64,000 bases of DNA from Engraulis encrasicolus (Eukaryota > Chordata > Actinopteri > Clupeiformes > Engraulidae). The translations under genes and the position numbers were made by a program. Under the pieces are notes generated by a model that did not search any database, had not been told where the DNA came from, and saw nothing but the letters and a program-made list of their open reading frames with translations. This document shows, in pieces, positions 50,201 to 64,000 of this stretch (position 1 is the first letter of the stretch; each line of letters begins with the position of its first letter). The stretch lies in NCBI RefSeq assembly GCF_034702125.1, contig NC_085880.1, forward strand, positions 7,177,177 to 7,241,176, given 5' to 3'.

Positions 50201-53200
50201 GTGTTTTTACTGGGTGTAGAACATTTTTACTATAGGGCCAAGGCAATATTTTTTCATAGGGGGCATTTGATGCACCCTAGTGTTCGTTCATGCATTTTTG
50301 CATTACCTGTTATACCTGAGTAAATAAATGTAATGACCTTTCAGTGAGAGAAGTATACACATCTTTCTCAGGTCATGTCTTTCTGTCCTTTTTCTCTCCT
50401 TCTTCCCTTCCATCCATAGTTCTGCCATGAACTCCTTTGTTTCCCTTCGATCTTCTAGGTAAATTTGAAGAGAGGGAAGACCGGGTGCCCAAGCTGCAGA
50501 CCCTGAACAGCCTGGGCTGTATGAGTTCCATGAGCCTAGCCCTGAACCGGGAGGGGCTGCTGCAGATGGAGCTTCTCCTCCTGGAGACCTTCAACTGGAA
50601 CCTGTACCTGCCCACGTCGGCCCACTTCATCGAGTACTACCTATCCATGGCCGTGCACGAGGAGGACCTGCAGGACGGCTGGCCTCTGGTCTGCCTGGAC
50701 AAGACCGTGGTCTACATGAACAAGTACGCAGACTATTTCCTGGAGGTCTCCTTACAGGGTGAGTGGCTTTTCTAATGTTTTTGTTTTTGACCTTTTTAGC
50801 TTTTATTGAGACCGGGCTGGAGACGATGACAGTAAATGGTGACAATAAATGAGAGGGACAGAGAAGGGTTGGGAAAGGACCTTGGGCTGGAATCAAACTT
50901 GGGTCCCTGGGGTAATGGTACAGCGGAGTAGCCTTCTGAGCCACGTCGCCACAAGTGTTTCTTTTTAAAGGTCATTTTCGTTACAAAACAAACATAAATG
51001 TTGTCATTTCATGCATCGTATAAGAGATGGCCTCAGGCTGGAGGTCTTCTTATAGTGAGAGTATTTTGCATGAGATTTGATGCATATGTATTGGATGCAG
51101 AGGTGGAACGTAACTAAGTATTTGTACTTCGTTACTGTACTTAAGTATTTTTTTCTGGAATTTGTACTTACTTGAGTAAAAATAAAAATGCAGACTTTTA
51201 CTTTTACTCAATAAATTTTTTTGACAATTACTTGTACTTTCTACTCCTTACATTTCTAGAAGAGGACTTAGTTACTAGTTACATTTATCCTAGGTTTTCC
51301 TGTTGTGTTTCGTGGATATTTGAGTAGCCTCAGCTGCAGGCAGGGAGGCGGGACCAAGCCCCTCTTTCAAACTGACACCCAGACAGAAAAGATACTTTAA
51401 AAAACATTAACAGGACTCCATAGTCATGTTCAAATAGAACCGAAAACCGTTGCAGAAACTTTTTCCTATTGGATCAAGTAGGCAGACATACTTGTACTTT
51501 TGTACTCAGAAAGTACATTTAAAAGTTAGCACTTATGACTTTTACTTAAGTACATTTTTGGTGTACAACTTTTACTTTCAATTGAGTATTTTTTTCGCAG
51601 GGTACTTCTACTTTTACTTAAGTACACAACCTCTGTACTTCTTCCACCTCTGATTGGATGCCAGCCAGTACATAGAGCTTGGCATGGCGCATTAGTAAAC
51701 CTCATGAAGTCTTGTACAGCTACGCTACTTACTAAGATGCAAGCCCAGCTTTTAACTCACTCTGTAGTGCATCTGTCTCCTGTACCAGAGTTTGGTGTGA
51801 CGTCGGACGTTTGAGACTGGGTGTGATGTCGGACGTTTGAGACTGTGTCTGGACTGCACAGGACTGGGATGGCAAACTCAGGCCCAAGGGGCGAGTGTGG
51901 CCCACAGGGTCATTTTGTTTTGCCTGCAAGATCATTTCAAATGGCCTACATACACCATTAATGTAAGATGACTTGAAAATGACATTTGATCTGTCATCGG
52001 AATTTAAGTTGGCAGAGGGCAACGCAACATCTCCCACTCATACAACAGAACATGTCCAGGGGGATTTAACCTACCATATATGATTGGTTGAAAACAAACA
52101 CTGAGTGACTTCATCCCAGATCTTAGTTTTGACCCCCTCTGAATTTGAGTTTGACATGCCTGGCACAGGATTATCTTGATTACATTTGCATGTGATTGGA
52201 TACAATGTGTGTTGCTTCTCATCCAGCTTTGCAAATGGATTGGGTTTCTTTGTTTTCCCAGAACAATAGATTATGATCATGTGGACAGTGGATAATTATA
52301 TTTCAGCATCTAAAAGGTGTTTTGTTTGATATTTACCCCATTATTATTTGTTCAATCTTTTTGTCTTAGTTTTGATCTGTTTCCAGACCTGACATGAATA
52401 AGCATTTTTTTGGTCGTTTACTTGTGTGCCAAGGCATAACAAACAGTCTTCACTGACAGACTAACTTGTCGGCTATGTCAGAAAACAAGGTAACACTGTA
52501 TTTAGTTGTGTCTGGAATGCACACTTGTGTTCAGACTACGCTTTCCAAATGCCATTTTTGAAACCTTGTCTGTCGGTGTTTCCGGCATTCCTCCTTGCCT
52601 TGTGGTTGGAGTCAGTTTTTTAAATGATCTGTTGTGTTTGTGTGTGCTGTCTGAATTGTGCAATGAGCTGAAGTTTTAAAGAAAACCTTCCCTTGTCTGG
52701 TGCAAATATTGTCTACTTCAACGCTTTTACACATTGTTATTATGGGAGTGTGATATGAATGGATTATTTCGAGATGAACAAAGAAGCAAAATGGATTTGA
52801 GATGTATTAAAAAACAGAAAGTTGGCAAACTATTTGTGTGTAACAGATGCCTAACTTACAGAGTTGTACGGGAGAATGCTAGTAAACCTCCCTCCCGATT
52901 CCAAAGCCCCATACGGTATGGGTAGTACTGAGCTATCAGCCTGGACCTTAAGATACATAGTATCGTACAGAACTGGAGCATGAACTGGTAAGTTGCGGGT
53001 TCGAGCCCTGAGGGGCAGACTGCGCAAGATGACCTCTGAGTCTGTTACATATATTCATGTCTCAGTGACAATTGAACCTCATTAAAATTAAAATCTTGGG
53101 GCGCTGTGACTCAGTGGGCTATTTTCTCATTTGCAAACTGTAGGTGAATGAAGAATAGTCCCCCAAAAATTGTTGTGGCTAGGCTGACAGCGGGGAAACT

Positions 53201-54494
53201 TTGTTTTCTCCACGGGGGCGGGGGCATCAGCAAAACGTGAGGCCACAAGCACAAGTGGAGGACGCAAGTCGGCATATTTGAATGCACCCCATGTCTCTTA
53301 CCCAATCATTTCCTGTCACCATCTTTGACTGTCTCAGTGTATCTAAATAAAAGTACAAAAGGCCTGAAAATAAATACGTAAAAATAAAATCTTCCTTTCC
53401 CCTTGTCTTCAGATCACATCTTTGTGAGCTTTGCTCCGTCTCTGGTAGCGGCAGCGTGTGTGGCGGCCTCTCGCATCATCCTGCGCCTGTCACCGACATG
53501 GCCCAACCGGATCCAGCACCAGGCCCTGTATCCATGGGAACACTTGCTGCCCTGCGTGGAGCGACTGCTTCTGTAAGTAGTACTCCCAGGTCTCTCCCAG
53601 CACTTCACACTTAATGCAGCCACCTTTACAAAAATGCCTACCACCTTGACCGACGGTGGGGGTGTGGGTGGGTATTCCAACTGTGTAACCCATGTGTGTG
53701 ATAAGGGGTTTTCATGTCATATGTCATATAAAACCTCATAGCATAACCTTTCCAATGATGGTTGCCCATGTCATACTAGTTTTACTGTATGTCTTAGCAT
53801 TTCCAGTCTGTTTTGAGAAATTGAACTTGGACAATATTGCCTCTTTTAAACTGCCGGTTTTCTGGTAGGCTTATAGCTCGACACAGCGCGACCCAGCCGC
53901 CACTTTTTGCTTTACGATTCAGCTGTGTCGTACCTATTTGAAAAGCAAAAAGTGGCGGAGGAGTTGCGCTGTGTTGAGCTGTGGCCCTACCAGAAAAACT
54001 GCAGTGGAAAAGAGGCATATGCTGAAAATACTGCCTAATACTGAGTTCATACCACACTTCCAGTCAAACCCTAATTTTGCAAAATGCAAAAAATGTAACG
54101 GCTAATATCTGTGGTTCCCAGTGCTCACGACAATGACCTGAAGGAGGCCAGCAAGCAGAAGGGACAGCAGCTGGTTACCTCCCAGCCCTCTGCCATGGCC
54201 TTCAACCACACACAGACCCAGAGCATCACAGTCCAGCACCAGTACCTCCAGCGGCCCGGGATACACGCACAGTACCCCCAGCAGAACCGGCCCCAGCCCG
54301 GACTCGCCCAGGTACGTGGCCCTGCACCACCTTACCTGGCCCATGGTACCACAATCCAGCCCGGGGGGACAATGACACAGGGACAGGCCCAGGTCCTCGC
54401 AACATCGCTGGAGGGAACTAAAGGGAACATTGCTGCCCGGGGTTATCCACTGAACATGTTGTATACCTGCGCTACTCCACAGTTTGAAAGGTGA
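47279..54494 (+). CDS. ccnj: cyclin J, five coding exons, complete
   Basis: Cyclin-box protein of the poorly understood cyclin J class, presumed to act with a CDK. In Drosophila, CycJ has germline cell-cycle roles. Exons: 47279-47347, 47573-47783, 50459-50758, 53413-53572, 54122-54494. Phases chain to 1113 nt, 370 residues. The start [20 protein letters not shown] and the end FER match human CCNJ almost exactly. The cyclin box spans about residues 24-220 ([63 protein letters not shown]). Its second half includes [20 protein letters not shown] and [10 protein letters not shown]. The C-terminal exon is glutamine and proline rich and less conserved, as in the family. All introns are GT-AG. Intron 2 (47784-50458) carries a 2 kb foldback transposon. 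It is convergent with cc2d2b and divergent from znf518a. Confidence 0.96.
48256..50279. mobile_element. 2.02-kb foldback hAT-like element in ccnj intron 2
   Basis: The outer arms (48256 to about 48655 and about 49895 to 50279) are about 390-bp inverted copies beginning TAGGGTGCATCAAATGCCCC. GTGTTCGT occurs exactly on both flanks (48248-48255 and 50280-50287). Inner arms (about 48690-48810 against 49360-49487) are also inverted. A separate 282-bp MITE sits at the centre. No transposase frame seen. Confidence 0.92.
48917..49198. mobile_element. 282-bp MITE nested in the foldback element
   Basis: Ends AGGTGCCGTTTCCACGTAGC and GCTACGTGGAAACAGCACCT are inverted. Internal copies of GTTTCCACGTAGCAG and AGGAGAAAAAAATA recur, giving a modular structure. 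Confidence 0.88.
50795..50955 (-). mobile_element. reverse tRNA-derived SINE (family 2)
   Basis: Contains TTTTATTGAGACCGGGCTGG and GAGAGGGACAGAGAAGGG, then a reversed tRNA-like head. It starts about 35 bp after the donor of ccnj exon 3. Confidence 0.65.
51098..51652. mobile_element. 555-bp hAT MITE with perfect 8-bp duplication
   Basis: Ends CAGAGGTGGAA and TTCCACCTCTG. ATTGGATG lies at 51090-51097 and 51653-51660. TACTTAAGTA-type repeats occur near both ends, a widespread fish family. Lies in ccnj intron 3. Confidence 0.92.
51700..53130. other. ccnj intron 3, mostly unassigned
   Basis: Contains a short direct repeat (GTGTGA(C/T)GTCGGACGTTTGAGAC near 51796 and 51822) and a tRNA-like SINE remnant near 52990-53060 (GTTGCGGGTTCGAGCCC). 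No exon. Confidence 0.45.
53135..53290. mobile_element. partial TIR MITE (family M1)
   Basis: Shares GAATAGTCCCCCAAAAATTG through GAATGCACCCC with 45170-45315. The left half is absent. Confidence 0.75.
54122..54494 (+). CDS. ccnj: ccnj terminal exon, Gln/Pro-rich tail
   Basis: Starts after TTCCCAG with [16 protein letters not shown], matching human AHDNDVKEANKQRGQ, then a Q/P-rich stretch, and ends CATPQFER before TGA at 54492-54494. The conserved FER end confirms the stop. A 210-codon frame on the opposite strand over this exon is an artefact of its composition. Confidence 0.93.
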
Positions 54495-54542
54495 TGGCAG
54501 CTCTGACCTTGTCGGTGGATGGCGGGATGAAGAGAGGGAGGT

Positions 54543-54606
54543 ATGGATGGATGGATGGATGGATGGACGGACGGATGAACGGATGTAAGGATGGATGGAT
54601 GGATGA
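54543..54606 (+). repeat. (GATG)n-type tetranucleotide repeat in ccnj 3' UTR
   Basis: Repeats of GGAT/GATG with some GGAC and GAAC units follow the ccnj stop directly. Confidence 0.8.
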
Positions 54607-54721
54607 ATGGAAAGACGGCTGGGCAAGTATTCAGCAGACTCTAATGGGTGACCAGGGTAACCAAAGAACACCGCCTGTACCTCATCAGTGACTTGAAGGA
54701 TTAACTGAAACAAATGTTGTA

Positions 54722-54727
54722 AATAAA
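54722..54727 (+). promoter_or_regulatory. candidate polyadenylation signal AATAAA for ccnj
   Basis: AATAAA lies about 230 nt after the ccnj stop, just past an ATGG tetranucleotide tract. A second AATAAA at 55112-55117 could give a longer 3' UTR. Confidence 0.45.
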
Positions 54728-55306
54728 CTACCAAGCCATGTTCCTTTTTAAAGTAAAATGCAAAAAAAAAGTCTGGTCAAGAAGTGGTAGGAATTCAGTG
54801 TTTCATTCTGAGTTGAGCAGAATTGGGTTGTTTGAATGTGCAATAGTATTATTTTTCTTTTCCTTTTTTGCCTGTCATCCACTGATTATGTATGTGGGTT
54901 TTTGTTTGCCTAAGTCTCTCCCACGAAATCGTGCGATTTTGTTAAATTGTATTTTTCAATGCAGACTTTTGTGAGAAACGTAGGTGTCTAGTTATTTTTA
55001 CGAGTAGGTCTATCTGGATGTTTATTTGTGTGCTGCTACCTCAGAAACATTGAATGTTGACTGCTGTCCTTTGAGCTGTACAAGTGCACTTTGAGATTGG
55101 GTCATGTTTTTAATAAAAACACGGCATGGTGAATATGAACATCTCCAACAGATGTATTTGCAGTGTGTTTTCCATTCATGTACTGTAGCTTTCAGTTCCA
55201 CGTTTTCATTTAGGCTTTTCATTTAGGCTGCTTGGGATGACCACTTCTTCCGAAACTTTTCAGTCATCAAGTTAAAAAAAGATAACGTGAAGATCCTCAA
55301 ATGTCA

Positions 55307-55312
55307 TTTATT
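55307..55312 (-). promoter_or_regulatory. candidate polyadenylation signal AATAAA for cc2d2b
   Basis: TTTATT on the + strand, about 430 nt downstream of the cc2d2b stop. If used, the cc2d2b and ccnj transcripts would end within about 0.6 kb of each other. Confidence 0.35.
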
Positions 55313-55494
55313 GCATTCAGAAGGTGTATATTGCCAAGGAATTTAAACAGTTGCAAGTGTTATCACCAGTTTGATTCAATTTCAACTATAAGTAACAATG
55401 ACTAACAGTATTTGTAAATGGTGACATGCAAAATAATGCATTAACATTTTCTCATTAGATTACTTCGAAGGCATCTGTTTCATCATCTAGGGCA

Positions 55495-55700
55495 GTGGTC
55501 TCCAATTATTTTTCGCCAGGGGCCAAATTATGTAGTGCAAATCAGGCTGAGGGCCAAATAAATGGCCTGACCGTATGGCCACAGATCGCACACACTAACA
55601 CACACATGTTCTCGTTTGTTCCAACCTCATGGCGGGCCAAATGTTTGCCATGCCATGCCCGGGCCGGATCTGGCCTGCGGGCTTCAGCCAAGAGAGAATT
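55495..55700. mobile_element. hAT-like element fragment
   Basis: Begins CAGTGGTCTCCAATTATTTT and contains repeated GGGCCAAAT/GGGCCGGAT modules typical of hAT MITEs. The right end is lost. Lies in the putative cc2d2b 3' UTR. Confidence 0.6.
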
Positions 55701-55738
55701 CTGATCTTGCCTCTCTGAGCTCCACTCATGTCTCTGCA

Positions 55739-62711
<6,973 letters not shown>

Positions 62712-64000
62712 CTGACAATGAAGAGAATAAGACATGTATTTTCTTAAACTCGTCACATACTGTATATATACTGTATAATAGTCCTTATTCCTTTATCTCT
62801 TATTCTCAAAGTCTAATTTCACGCACATCTAGTTTCTTTTTTGTCGGGTGCAGGTTCAAAACGTGAAGTACATATTCGGTAATGACAGAACTGCACACCG
62901 GTGAGGTCCTATTTACTCCATTTTTTATTCTTATGATGTTTCGTGGCAACACAGCATTTCCTCAGACTGAGGAAGGGCCGTGGTGCCCTGATACGTCATG
63001 AGAATAAAAAATGGAATAATGGGACCTCACCGGTGTGCAGTTCTGTCATTACCGTATATATCTCTTATTCTGCCATGGAATAAAACAAAGCAAAGGAAAG
63101 AATTTCAAGTGTGCGGACCTCTCGCTCAATCCAACTTTGTCCTGCACCTAGGCCAGGTATGTTCACAATATTCATCCTCAATTAAATACATGGGTGACAT
63201 ACAATGTTATGTGTACTATGCTAACTACAAGACATAGAATAAATACTGTATGTGTTATTTAACATGAATCCGAGCAAATGCCCAAATCATCATATATATG
63301 GATCCTTCAAAAAGTTATAACATCCAAGCAAGACAAGTAGTGTGTTTTATTTAAGCAGAACATCATTATGTATAATGCAAGGTTATGGAAATGTGTATGT
63401 ATTTTTTCTACTTGATGTAAACACTTTAATGAACTAGGCAAGAGCGTGTGAGATGTTTGATGGTTTGTGCAGTGTTTACACATTAGGCAAAAATATTATA
63501 CATGACAGACAGAGTCACAGTCGTGCTGGTGCTGACGTAAATGTTCTCATCAGCTGCATGAGCAGTGAGGCACTAAGATCGGGAGCAAAGTGTTGGGGGC
63601 TTGTTTTTATATGCAGCGCGTACGGCATTGGAACATCACACCCACACACGCACAAACAAAGAAACAGGCAGACACACGGACACACACACTGTGTTCTAGG
63701 CACTTATGCAGTTGAAAGCCCAGTGGTGGGAGAGAGAGAAGGAGGAGAGGTGGGCCACGCATGTGAGTCACACTGAACTTTCAGCATGAATGATGATGCA
63801 TACACGCACACACACGCACACACACACGTTTAGTGCTGACTCGTGCACTGGGAGAGGACATTTTGTACTTCGTCTCCATTATGCAATATTTGTCAAATTA
63901 GAGCAGCAATTTAGAAATGTTAGTCTTACTATAGTCTTGGCCTTGGCTTACTGTAGCCTTGAATGCTGATGCAGACACCTGCCTCTCTAAGAAGCCTTAT
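62712..64000 (-). other. probable cc2d2b intron, no confident exon
   Basis: Upstream of the first recognised cc2d2b exon. Apart from the palindrome at 62877-63054 and short CA-rich stretches near 63650 and 63810, no exon with convincing CC2D2 similarity was found. Confidence 0.4.
62877..63054. repeat. 178-bp palindrome with perfect 33-bp arms
   Basis: CGGTAATGACAGAACTGCAC... at 62877-62909 is perfectly inverted at 63022-63054, followed by imperfect inner pairing of TTTTTTATTCT and AGAATAAAAAAT. The centre has CCTCAGACTGAGG. Confidence 0.93.

Noticed and set aside
54102..54734. 210-codon frame on the - strand
   Set aside because: Antisense to ccnj exon 5 and its tetranucleotide repeat. The sense strand matches cyclin J exactly at the C-terminus.
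63111..63147. Possible further cc2d2b exon on the - strand (frame containing SWIERE after a CCTAG acceptor)
   Set aside because: Slight resemblance to the CC2D2A segment before the C2 end, but the donor would be a poor GTCCGC and the phase is unsupported.

Overview
The window comes from a teleost fish chromosome. Genes are split into short exons by long, repeat-filled introns, dinucleotide microsatellites are abundant, and there are many small DNA transposons (hAT, Tc1 and foldback types) and tRNA-derived SINEs typical of fish. No prokaryotic feature, CRISPR array, rRNA gene or genuine tRNA gene was seen.

Four protein genes were reconstructed exon by exon from splice sites, reading-frame phase and remembered family sequences. 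(1) blnk (B-cell linker, SLP-65), + strand, about 85-27366, 23 exons, 5' end outside the window. (2) znf518a-like zinc finger gene, - strand, 35414-31068, two coding exons plus a probable non-coding first exon near 38 kb. (3) ccnj (cyclin J), + strand, 47279-54494, five coding exons, complete. (4) cc2d2b (CC2D2-family transition-zone protein), - strand, 62711-55739, ten 3'-side exons, 5' end outside the window. The set blnk / znf518a / ccnj / cc2d2b is the conserved vertebrate block known from human 10q24, which supports orthology. By my recollection of the human gene strands, ccnj is flipped relative to its neighbours here.

Layout: 0-28.6 kb blnk, with tyrosine (YxxP) and proline-rich exons and then a three-exon SH2 domain; 28.6-31.0 kb convergent 3' UTRs; 31.0-38.1 kb znf518a, with a 1.66 kb hAT insertion in its first intron; 38.1-46.2 kb intergenic, packed with small hAT-type elements that often keep recognisable 8-bp target duplications; 46.2-54.7 kb ccnj, with a 2 kb foldback hAT-like element in intron 2; 54.7-55.7 kb convergent spacer; 55.7-62.7 kb cc2d2b; 62.7-64 kb probable cc2d2b intron. 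The genes act in unrelated processes: B-cell receptor signalling, chromatin/transcription, cell cycle and cilium transition zone.

The main points for a second look are a SLP-76-like SAM segment joined to blnk, a GC-AG intron inside the SH2 domain, micro-exons of 14 and 17 nt, a young 1.4 kb nested transposon with 59-bp inverted repeats and a protein-coding remnant, the 2 kb foldback element in ccnj, and strong over-representation of the palindromic octamer TAGGCCTA.
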